A DNA stretch of 16,273 nucleotides from the NCBI GenBank assembly GCA_045617405.1, contig JAZLIL010000203.1:1-16273 (forward strand), read 5' to 3'. A program made the translations under genes and the position numbers. Below, in pieces: positions 1-6,361 of the stretch (within the stretch, counting starts at the first letter, position 1; each line of letters opens with the position of its first letter). The stretch comes from JAZLIL01 sp045617405. GTDB taxonomy: Bacteria > Bacillota > Clostridia > Lachnospirales > Lachnospiraceae. The notes beneath the pieces are model-generated. The model did not search any database and had not been told where the DNA came from. It saw only the letters and a program-made list of their open reading frames with translations.

Positions 1-355
1 CAGGTGTAGCTACAACTACATCAAAATCAAGCCATCCATCATTCTGGATCTTTGGAATGAGTTCTTCGCCACCTACGTGATCTGCACCAGCAGCCTCAGC
101 CTCATTAACCTTATCACCCTTAGCGAAAACAAGAACACGAACCTTCTTGCCTGTTCCATGAGGTAATACAACAGCGGCTCGAACCTGCTGGTCTGCATGA
201 CGTCCATCAACGCCAAGTCTGAAATGAGCTTCAACTGTCTCATCGAACTTTGCTGATGCTGCCTTCTTAACAATACCTACTGCCTCAGCTACATCATACT
301 GCTGAGTCTTATCATAGAGCTTTAATGCTTCTGTATATTTCTTTCCTCTTTTCAT
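1..355 (-). CDS. rplA: 50S ribosomal protein L1, N-terminal half (cut by window edge)
   Basis: L1 binds 23S rRNA to form the mobile L1 stalk, which helps release deacylated tRNA from the E site; in many bacteria it also represses its own operon. The 118 visible residues start MKRGKKYTEALKLYDK and include the family segments FDETVEAHFRLGVD, VVLPHGTGK and VRVLVFAKGDK, about half of the usual ~230 residues. The rest lies beyond base 1. The ATG at 353-355 has a strong AGGAGG ribosome site at 362-367 on the minus strand. It follows rplK after a 65-base gap, the standard bacterial order. Identification is by sequence recognition and gene order. Confidence 0.97.
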   Translation of the reverse strand, partial: MKRGKKYTEALKLYDKTQQYDVAEAVGIVKKAASAKFDETVEAHFRLGVDGRHADQQVRAAVVLPHGTGKKVRVLVFAKGDKVNEAEAAGADHVGGEELIPKIQNDGWLDFDVVVATP

Positions 356-420
356 TATTAACCTCCTAGTGGTAGTATCGGGCTTTTACCCTTCCACTTT
401 CTTTATTATCAAAAAACGAA

Positions 421-846
421 TTAATCCTCAACAACGATACCCATGCTGCGTGCGGTACCTGCGATCATGCTTGTGGCTGCTTCGATTGATGCTGCGTTAA
501 GGTCGGGCATCTTCACCTCGGCGATCTTCTGAACTTCCGATCTCTTAAGTGTTGCAACCTTTGTCTTGTTGGGAACGCCTGATCCGCTCTTGTTGTTAGC
601 GGCCTTCTTAAGAAGAACTGCTGCGGGAGGAGTCTTTGTGATGAAGCTGAATGTTCTGTCAGCATAAACTGTAATAACAACGGGGATAATAACATCACCC
701 TTATCAGCTGTTCTGGCGTTAAACTCCTTTGTAAACTGTACAATGTTAACTCCGTGCTGTCCAAGTGCGGGACCTACAGGGGGAGCAGGAGTTGCCTTGC
801 CTGCCGGAATCTGCAATTTGATGTAACCTGTAACTTTTTTAGCCAT
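421..846 (-). CDS. rplK: 50S ribosomal protein L11
   Basis: L11 forms the base of the GTPase-associated centre with 23S rRNA and L10; it is needed for stringent-factor (RelA) sensing and is part of the thiostrepton binding site. The 141-residue protein is full length for the family. It shows the N-terminal motif KLQIPAGKATPAPPVGPALG with its conserved prolines, then the RNA-binding C-terminal domain (TFSFITKTPPAAVLLKKAA, ending in SMGIVVED). The ATG is preceded by an AGGAGG-type site. It lies 22 bases downstream of nusG and upstream of rplA, as in most bacteria. Nothing is unusual. Confidence 0.98.
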   Translation of the reverse strand: MAKKVTGYIKLQIPAGKATPAPPVGPALGQHGVNIVQFTKEFNARTADKGDVIIPVVITVYADRTFSFITKTPPAAVLLKKAANNKSGSGVPNKTKVATLKRSEVQKIAEVKMPDLNAASIEAATSMIAGTARSMGIVVED

Positions 847-868
847 TTTATTAAGCCTCCTAATTCGC

Positions 869-1387
869 TTATCTCTCTACCTTGATGTCGGTGAAGCTCA
901 GTTCTACCGGTGTTTCTCTGCCAAACATGTCGATGTTAAGCTTTACGGTCTGCTTTCCGGTGTTGATGCTCTTGATCACACCACGGGTGTTTTCCCAAAC
1001 ACCGTTGATAACAGTAACCATGTCGCCCTCTTCGAAATCGACCTCAATCTCATCATTGACAAGACCCATGTTTGTAAGCTCTTCCTCCGAAAGGGGAACG
1101 GGCTTGGATCCCGGACCGACAAATCCTGTGACACCACGAGTATTGCGAACAACATACCATGTATCATCGTTCATGATCATGTAAAGGAGTACATAACCGG
1201 GAAATCTCTTCTTCTGAACCTTCTTCTTAACTCCGTTCTTGACTTCCCATACATCCTGCATGGGGATGGAAACCTCAATGATCTGTTCCTCTAAGTGTCT
1301 GTTTTCAATTGTTTTTTCAATGTTGGCTTTAACCTTGTTCTCATAACCGCTGTAGGTGTGAACAACGTACCAATTAGCTTCTGCCAT
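869..1387 (-). CDS. nusG: Transcription termination/antitermination protein NusG
   Basis: NusG is a general elongation factor that binds the RNA polymerase clamp through its NGN domain and reaches ribosomal S10 or Rho through its KOW domain. The 172-residue product starts MAEANWYVVHTYSGYENKV, the NGN signature, and continues with VQKKRFPGYVLLYM and TRGVTGFVG. The C-terminal KOW domain is roughly residues 120-172 (EGDMVTVINGVWENTRGVI, then VELSFTDIKVER). Length and domain order are normal. The gene lies between secE (22-base gap) and rplK (22-base gap), with GGAGA upstream of its ATG, and shares the promoter at 1952-1980. Confidence 0.98.
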   Translation of the reverse strand: MAEANWYVVHTYSGYENKVKANIEKTIENRHLEEQIIEVSIPMQDVWEVKNGVKKKVQKKRFPGYVLLYMIMNDDTWYVVRNTRGVTGFVGPGSKPVPLSEEELTNMGLVNDEIEVDFEEGDMVTVINGVWENTRGVIKSINTGKQTVKLNIDMFGRETPVELSFTDIKVER

Positions 1388-1409
1388 AATTAAATCTCCA
1401 ATTTCTCGA

Positions 1410-1622
1410 TCACACGATAATGAAGTCTACGCCAAACTTGATGATGTAATCAAGCGCTGCAATCAGCACACCGAGAATAATCGAAATGATAATGACAGCA
1501 ATTGTTTCTTTCTGAAGAGTCTGTCTGTCGGGCCAGATAATCTTCTTAAACTCCGACTTGACGCCCTTCCACCAGCTCTTTTTCTTGGGAGCGGTCTTTT
1601 CAGCGTTAGCTGCTTCTGCCAT
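1410..1622 (-). CDS. secE: Preprotein translocase subunit SecE
   Basis: SecE clamps the two halves of the SecY channel in the cytoplasmic membrane. This is the short single-span Gram-positive form of 70 residues: a basic N-terminal stretch (APKKKSWWKGVKSEFKKI), the conserved amphipathic helix motif around IIWPDRQTLQKET (residues 28-40), and one membrane helix (about 41-59). There is AAGGAG upstream of the ATG. The position between rpmG and nusG is classical. It supplies the translocon that would be needed by the several secreted proteins encoded upstream, but that is a general role rather than a specific link. Confidence 0.97.
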   Translation of the reverse strand: MAEAANAEKTAPKKKSWWKGVKSEFKKIIWPDRQTLQKETIAVIIISIILGVLIAALDYIIKFGVDFIIV

Positions 1623-1660
1623 AATTCTCCTTTCCGCAAAGAGTCCAAACTATAAAATGC

Positions 1661-1837
1661 TTACTTTGTCTCCTTGTGCATTGTGTGTGTCTTGCAGAAT
1701 CTGCAGTACTTCTTGGTTTCCATTCTGTCTGGATGATTCTTCTTCTCTTTCGTCATGTCGTAATTACGCTGCTTGCATTCAGAACATGCCAATGTAATCT
1801 TTACTCGCACAACTTCCACCTCCGTCTTCTTACTCAT
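1661..1837 (-). CDS. rpmG: 50S ribosomal protein L33, zinc-binding form
   Basis: L33 is a small protein of the large subunit near the E site. The 58 residues beginning MSKKTEVEVVRVKITLACSEC carry CxxC pairs at Cys18/Cys21 and Cys45/Cys48, so it is the zinc-ribbon (C+) form. I chose the ATG at 1835-1837; the frame can begin two codons earlier at a TTG (1841-1843) but the ATG gives the normal family start. No convincing Shine-Dalgarno precedes either start. The ATG is paired in a 9-bp hairpin and overlaps the stop of an 8-codon ORF (see 1834-1861), so initiation may depend on coupling. It is the first gene of the operon. Confidence 0.93.
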   Translation of the reverse strand: MSKKTEVEVVRVKITLACSECKQRNYDMTKEKKNHPDRMETKKYCRFCKTHTMHKETK

Positions 1838-1861
1838 GGCCAACGTGGTAGTTTGACCATG
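1834..1861 (-). promoter_or_regulatory. Hairpin and 8-codon upstream ORF over the rpmG start
   Basis: On the minus strand the arms at 1853-1861 and 1835-1843 can form nine pairs (one is G-U) around a 9-base loop. The 3' arm contains the rpmG ATG (1835-1837); the 5' arm contains another ATG (1858-1860). That ATG opens the ORF MVKLPRWP, whose TGA (1834-1836) overlaps the rpmG start as ATGA. The pairing and ORF are seen directly; a regulatory role is inferred. Neither start has a clear ribosome site, which weakens the translational coupling model. Confidence 0.4.
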
Positions 1862-1951
1862 GCGATAAATTAATGGTTCACCGAACGATTCTTCGTCTCC
1901 TGCATTGAAAATAATTCAACACAAAAAAAGCGCCTAACGCCCAGCTCATCC

Positions 1952-1980
1952 AATATATCACGGATTTTGCCTTCAGTCAA
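1952..1980 (-). promoter_or_regulatory. Sigma-A promoter of the rpmG-secE-nusG-rplK-rplA operon
   Basis: Minus-strand TTGACT (1975-1980), a 17-base spacer, and TATATT (1952-1957). The expected start is near 1945, giving a leader of about 110 bases before rpmG. The promoter begins only 12 bases after the subtilase stop codon. A run GGCGC-TTTTTTT at 1924-1935 follows in the leader, but I could not draw a strong stem before it, so I do not call it a terminator. Confidence 0.85.
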
Positions 1981-1992
1981 GCGGTTTTTTCG

Positions 1993-4020
1993 TCATTTGA
2001 CCGTTATCTTTACTGTCTGAGAAAGACCGGATGCCGTCCTGACGGTAATCGCTGCCGTACCCTTCTTAAGTGCCGTTACCTTGCCCTTTGCTCCGACCGT
2101 GCAAATCTCTGAATCGCTCGAGGTAAAGCTTACTGCATCCGTTGAATTTGCAGGTGTGAGAACAGGCTTAATTCTGTAGCTCTTCCCGACATCAAGCTTC
2201 TTCGCTGCTTTCGGAAGCTGTAATCCGGAGGACTTGACAATCTTAACGTTTACAATGATGCAGGAGCGGTTGTTCCGGTAGTCCTGAACGCAGATTGTGT
2301 AATAACCGGGCTTTGAAACATTGAAGCTCGCCTTTCCCTTCTTGTTTACCGAAACGCTCGTCCCCTTTAGGCCCGAACGGAATTCCGACACGGTGTGAAC
2401 TCCCTGTTCATAACGGATTGCTTTTACTCCGCTCTCGGTGTCCATCGCCGTAACATCCACACTGAACTTTCTGTAGTCCGACGAAGCGGTATACGCCGCT
2501 TTAATCTGAGGCGGCTCATAGTCATCAAACAGCTCGTAAACCTTTACCGTCTCATTTCCCGCAAAGTCCTTCGCGTAAACTGTATACAGTCCCGTTACAT
2601 TCACCCTGAAAGATTTTCCGTTGATTACGTTGCCCTGAGCGCCCTTTTTAAACATTGAAACAGGCTTATCTCCCGGAAGATAGCGAAGAAGTGCAATCCC
2701 CGACTCCTCATCTACTGCGTCGATGTTTATCTTAAAGTACTCTCGATCATTACTTGACGAAAGAGAAAGAACCGGGGCGTTTTCGTCTAGCCTCATTTTG
2801 GAAGCCGCATTTACGCAGCGATAGGCATCGACAATTCCGGGATTCTTAATGTATCCGACCAGACTGTCAAGCTGTTTATAGTAATTAAGGATTATTCTTT
2901 TAACCTCTGCGGGATAGGTGCCCTTTCCGTAGGCAAATAGCATTGCCGCTACTGCACTGACATGCGGAGCTGCCATCGATGACCCGGAATCCATGGCGTA
3001 GGTTCCGACATATGTGCTCATGATGTCGGATCCCGGAGCTGCAATGTCGACAGTTTGACCATAATTCGAGCCCACCGTCAGCTTGCCGTTTGCATCAACA
3101 TAGGCAACGCTAATAACGTTTGGAAGATCAAAGCCCGCCGGATACAGCAGTGTGTAATCATTGTTCGTTCCGTCGTTTCCCGCCGCACACACAAAGAGCA
3201 TGGAGGAATCGCGCATCGCCTGGTAAAGAGCCTCGCTGTACGTGTATGTTCCCCAGCTTATGTTGCAGACCTTGGCCCCCATCATCTCAGCGTAGCGGAT
3301 GGCCTTTACCGCATCGGCCGTGTCGCCCTTGCGGTCGCTTCCGCCGTGAATTTTGAGCGGCATAATGCGAACATCGATGTTGCTCGCAAGCCCGGCGATT
3401 CCGAGATTGTTGTTCGCGACAGCACCGATGATTCCGGCAACGTGCGTTCCATGGTCATCATTGTCCTTCGGGTCGGCAATGTTCTCTCCGCTCAGGCTGC
3501 TCTTCATATAATGGCAGACAGTGTTGTCATTGTTATAGAAATCCCAGCCATACATGTCGTCAACGTAACCGTTTCCGTCGTTGTCGATGCCGTCGGGAAC
3601 AATATTTCCTTTGTCATCGGGAACAAGATTCCTCATCTCGTCGTAGTTAATCCAGAGATTGCCGCGAATGTCCTCGTGTTCGTAGTCAACTCCCGTATCG
3701 ATTACGGCAACGGTCACGCTCTCAAGCTTTAACTTGTTCGTGTTGTATACAGTCCATGCCTCCTTGCCGTCAACGTCGACATCCTCGGTTGAATTGACGG
3801 TTCCGTCAAGCGAGCCTGACACGTAGCGGTAAGCACCGGGGTTTGTGATTGCCCACTGGCTTGAGGTGTACCTGTCGTTTGAAGCTGTCGGAAGTTGGGC
3901 GGCAAATACGGTTTCGGTAAAGACATCTGCTCCTGAAAGCGTAAGTAAAAGAAGCGCCGCTGCAAAAGCCGCCCTTCCGATACGCACCGTTTTCAAAAAG
4001 TCCGCATTTTTCATCTTCAT
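1993..4020 (-). CDS. Secreted S8 subtilisin-like serine protease with Ig-like C-terminal domains
   Basis: Predicted extracellular endopeptidase of 675 residues. Signal peptide about 1-41 (basic start, AALLLLTLSG core, VFAA end). The catalytic triad is visible: Asp108 in VAVIDTGVD, His190 in DDHGTHVAG, Ser348 in SGSSMAAPHV, with oxyanion Asn282 in AAGNDG. The active-site block reads GSS where GTS is usual. A calcium-type loop (Asp/Asn/Gly-rich, residues 143-155) is inserted after the first motif. Two Ig-like modules follow (about 415-500 and 503-595), then a Big_2-type module (about 605-675). The mature-type start NDRYTSSQWAITNPG comes straight after the signal, so no I9 propeptide is seen. 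The ATG overlaps the Gx transporter stop (ATGA), implying translational coupling. Last gene of the ABC operon. Substrate unknown. Confidence 0.93.
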   Translation of the reverse strand: MKMKNADFLKTVRIGRAAFAAALLLLTLSGADVFTETVFAAQLPTASNDRYTSSQWAITNPGAYRYVSGSLDGTVNSTEDVDVDGKEAWTVYNTNKLKLESVTVAVIDTGVDYEHEDIRGNLWINYDEMRNLVPDDKGNIVPDGIDNDGNGYVDDMYGWDFYNNDNTVCHYMKSSLSGENIADPKDNDDHGTHVAGIIGAVANNNLGIAGLASNIDVRIMPLKIHGGSDRKGDTADAVKAIRYAEMMGAKVCNISWGTYTYSEALYQAMRDSSMLFVCAAGNDGTNNDYTLLYPAGFDLPNVISVAYVDANGKLTVGSNYGQTVDIAAPGSDIMSTYVGTYAMDSGSSMAAPHVSAVAAMLFAYGKGTYPAEVKRIILNYYKQLDSLVGYIKNPGIVDAYRCVNAASKMRLDENAPVLSLSSSNDREYFKINIDAVDEESGIALLRYLPGDKPVSMFKKGAQGNVINGKSFRVNVTGLYTVYAKDFAGNETVKVYELFDDYEPPQIKAAYTASSDYRKFSVDVTAMDTESGVKAIRYEQGVHTVSEFRSGLKGTSVSVNKKGKASFNVSKPGYYTICVQDYRNNRSCIIVNVKIVKSSGLQLPKAAKKLDVGKSYRIKPVLTPANSTDAVSFTSSDSEICTVGAKGKVTALKKGTAAITVRTASGLSQTVKITVK

Positions 4021-4523
4021 CTGTCCCTACCCGAACTGTCGAACTTCTCAAGTCTTTTGCAAAGAAGTCCGCCGACAAATCCAATCACCGCGCCCGTTGC
4101 AACAGACACTGCAAGCAGCACGGGAAGATAATACACTACCGCTTTTCCGAGAATCAAAACCGCTACGAGCACCTGCCCGATGTTGTGCGCCGCCGCACCT
4201 GCAAGGCTCACACCGACAGTTGAAAACCTGCCGGTTCTTTTAAGTCCCGCCATCACTAAAAGACTCAGAAGGGCTCCCGCCGCACTGTACAAAAGAGCCG
4301 CCATATTTCCGAAGGTAAAGCTCACAAGCAGGACCCTGACTGCAGACAGCCCCGCCGCCATAGCGGTGCCAAAAAGATACAAGGTCACAAGGACGGCAAT
4401 GTTAGCCAGACCGAGCTTAAACCCCGGAATCCCGGCAATCGGGACCAGACTGTCGAGATAGCTCAGAATGAATGCCAGTGCCAGAAGCACCCCTATGAGA
4501 GCGATTTTCCTTGTTCTTTCCAT
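4017..4523 (-). CDS. Gx transporter family membrane protein (heptaprenyl diphosphate synthase component I-like)
   Basis: A 168-residue, very hydrophobic protein with about five membrane helices. The start MERTRKIALIGVLLALAFILSYL and the segment IPGFKLGLANIAVLVTLYLFG match the Gx transporter / Hpre_diP_synt_I family, which resembles substrate-binding S components of ECF transporters. Members are often misnamed as heptaprenyl diphosphate synthase subunits. In flavin-based extracellular electron transfer loci a protein of this family occurs together with a NusG domain II protein (established, from memory); here too the NusG domain II gene lies just upstream, with a 53-base gap. Its substrate is not known from the sequence. 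The stop overlaps the subtilase start by ATGA. Confidence 0.85.
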   Translation of the reverse strand: MERTRKIALIGVLLALAFILSYLDSLVPIAGIPGFKLGLANIAVLVTLYLFGTAMAAGLSAVRVLLVSFTFGNMAALLYSAAGALLSLLVMAGLKRTGRFSTVGVSLAGAAAHNIGQVLVAVLILGKAVVYYLPVLLAVSVATGAVIGFVGGLLCKRLEKFDSSGRDR

Positions 4524-4569
4524 ATATTAACAGCGCACCCTTTTAGTAAGCTCTTTCGTTTTTCTATAC

Positions 4570-4596
4570 GGTATACTCATTGACTGACGCTGTCAA
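4570..4596 (-). promoter_or_regulatory. Possible internal promoter before the Gx transporter gene
   Basis: Minus-strand TTGACA (4591-4596) is followed after 15 bases by TATACC (4570-4575); shifting to 17 bases gives the poorer TACCGT. The -35 box also begins an inverted arrangement TTGAC...GTCAA. The spacing is short, and the site overlaps the end of the NusG domain II gene, so this is only a candidate second start for the Gx transporter-subtilase pair. Confidence 0.28.
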
Positions 4597-4978
4597 GAGC
4601 CGGAGAATCTTTACTTATTATTGTTACCACTATTTTTGCGGGAAGGCAGATGATGCTCTCACCGTCTGCACTTATCGGTCTGTGGTTGACACAGATTTTG
4701 TCGGGACAGTCGGCGAAAATCATGTCGACAGACCCGGCTTCTATTAGAAGCGTGTTTGTTCCGATTGCGGAGGGAATGACTATTTTTGCATCCTCATCAA
4801 GCGGGTACTCTTCGTAAAAGTCGATTCCGTCATTTACTGAAACAGCTACGCAGTTTCCGCCGGTTCCGCCGGCAAAAGCAAGCCTGTAGAGCAAAAAGAT
4901 AATCAGGGCTGCAATCAGGATGCAGCCCATAATGATAAAATCGTTCTTTTTTATCAGTACCGTCCCGTGTCTTTCCAT
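4577..4978 (-). CDS. NusG domain II-containing membrane protein
   Basis: A 133-residue protein with a short basic cytoplasmic start, one membrane helix (about residues 13-35) and an extracytoplasmic domain of the NusG_II type, recognised by IDFYEEYPLDED, the CPDKICVNHRPI block (Cys91, Cys96) and CLPAKIVVTI (Cys111). Despite its name the family is not a transcription factor; the domain is related to an insert in some NusG proteins and is found in membrane-anchored redox/flavin loci, often beside a Gx transporter gene, as here. The cysteines could form a disulfide or bind a cofactor; this is inference. It starts 3 bases after the permease stop, so it is certainly in the same operon. Confidence 0.85.
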   Translation of the reverse strand: MERHGTVLIKKNDFIIMGCILIAALIIFLLYRLAFAGGTGGNCVAVSVNDGIDFYEEYPLDEDAKIVIPSAIGTNTLLIEAGSVDMIFADCPDKICVNHRPISADGESIICLPAKIVVTIISKDSPALDSVSQ

Positions 4979-4981
4979 CTT

Positions 4982-6322
4982 CTAGCCCTCTGTCTTCATA
5001 GCCTCGATAGCGCTAATCTTTGTTGCGCGGCGTGCGGGCAGGTACCCCGAGATAACAGCGACAAAAATCGCAAACAAGGCCGCAAGGAAGGGAAGCCAGA
5101 ACGGAATCACACTGATACCGTTTGCGAGTTCGCCTGTGCCGCCCGTAAAGAGCGACCCGAGCAGATTGCTTCCGTACTTGTTTAACACGAAGGAAATGAC
5201 GTAGCTTATGCCAATTCCGATAACACCACCGATAAAGCCCATCATGCCTGCCTCAAACAGGAACAGAAGCTTGATGTCCCTGATCTCGCACCCGAGAACC
5301 TTCATTACGCCGATCTCCTTTGTTCTCTCGTAAATCGACATGATCATCGTGTTCGCTATGTTGATCGCAGAGACGAGCATCGCAACAAAGCCGATCGCAC
5401 CGAGGACAAGCTCAAGCATGTTTGCAGTGTCCATCATTGGCTCGATGTACTGCATGTCGCTTGTTGAACTGTAACCCATCTCCTTGATGACAGCCTGAAT
5501 CTCAGTAACATTATTCATGTTGTCCGCATTCAGGATGATCTCCTCGTACTTGTCAAGCTTTGCAAGTGCCTGCTTACGGTCGTTGATCTTCAGCGTGTTC
5601 GCATACTTCTTGTAGAGCTCCTTGTAGTGGTCGATGTCGATAAAGACACTCCAGGTGTAATTGTTGTAGACGCCCTCTTCGGATGAGGACCACATGAAGG
5701 CATAATCCTTTATCTGCTCCTCGAAGGGCTTCTTCCGTTCATTCGGCTGATAATCAGAGAACGTAAAGGTGACCTTGTCCTTTGTCAGATCGACGTCATC
5801 CTTTTCCTCGACACGTCCTCCGCTGTAATAATAGAAACCTTTGAGCGCCTCAGCTCCGAGAATGATCTTTGAACTGTCTTCCTTTGTGGGATAGGTCCCG
5901 TCCTCTAATGCCGGGAACCCGAGGTCTTCATATTTCGCAAAATCAAAAGCGTACAGCATCGCATAGCACTGGTACTTTCCGGTCATGAACATGATGTTGT
6001 AATTCTGGATCATCGGCGAGACGCTTCTGACGTGCTCAACTTCTTCCATCTTCGCCGCCACTTCATCCGTCAGGTTCTGGGTGGTGCTCGTGTAATTGCC
6101 GTTATCGTCCATGTCCCAGGAATTCGCCGACATGTGGATCAGCGTCATTCCGCCGTTTTCAAGGACAGAATCACGGAATGACTGGTTGACGCCGACACCG
6201 ATGGAGATCATGACCACAATCGAGATGGTTCCAATCACCATACCGATGACGGTCAGCGCAGTTCGTGCCTTTCGCCTTCTGAGATTTCGAAATCCCATTA
6301 TCAATAAATCACTTATCCGCAT
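4982..6322 (-). CDS. MacB/FtsX-family ABC transporter permease
   Basis: A 446-residue permease with the MacB layout. It has a basic N-terminal amphipathic segment (LRRRKARTALTVIGMVIGT), TM1 about 21-43, a large extracytoplasmic domain (about 44-300, the MacB_PCD region), then three C-terminal helices (about 305-327, 355-380 and 408-427). The family hallmark YERTKEIGVMKVLG sits after TM2 and the end reads PARRATKISAIEAMKTEG. Such proteins act as mechanotransmission dimers with a LolD/MacB-type ATPase, moving or controlling extracytoplasmic substrates rather than importing solutes. The ATPase partner is two genes upstream, separated by the CARDB-like protein. Substrate cannot be told from sequence. 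Confidence 0.94.
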   Translation of the reverse strand: MRISDLLIMGFRNLRRRKARTALTVIGMVIGTISIVVMISIGVGVNQSFRDSVLENGGMTLIHMSANSWDMDDNGNYTSTTQNLTDEVAAKMEEVEHVRSVSPMIQNYNIMFMTGKYQCYAMLYAFDFAKYEDLGFPALEDGTYPTKEDSSKIILGAEALKGFYYYSGGRVEEKDDVDLTKDKVTFTFSDYQPNERKKPFEEQIKDYAFMWSSSEEGVYNNYTWSVFIDIDHYKELYKKYANTLKINDRKQALAKLDKYEEIILNADNMNNVTEIQAVIKEMGYSSTSDMQYIEPMMDTANMLELVLGAIGFVAMLVSAINIANTMIMSIYERTKEIGVMKVLGCEIRDIKLLFLFEAGMMGFIGGVIGIGISYVISFVLNKYGSNLLGSLFTGGTGELANGISVIPFWLPFLAALFAIFVAVISGYLPARRATKISAIEAMKTEG

Positions 6323-6361
6323 TATTTCTTAGCTCCTAAGCTTTCTGTAAAAACACTTTAC

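Noticed and set aside
356..420. L1 autoregulatory site between rplK and rplA (GTGG...CCAC with inner GGG/CCC)
   Set aside because: The pairing is short and I cannot match it to the known L1 target loop, so it is not called.
1924..1945. Terminator of the subtilase gene inside the rpmG leader
   Set aside because: There is a T run but only three or four pairs before it; too weak to call without folding.
3055..3732. 225-residue plus-strand ORF
   Set aside because: Antisense to the subtilase catalytic domain; no domain and no ribosome site. The minus strand has all catalytic motifs.
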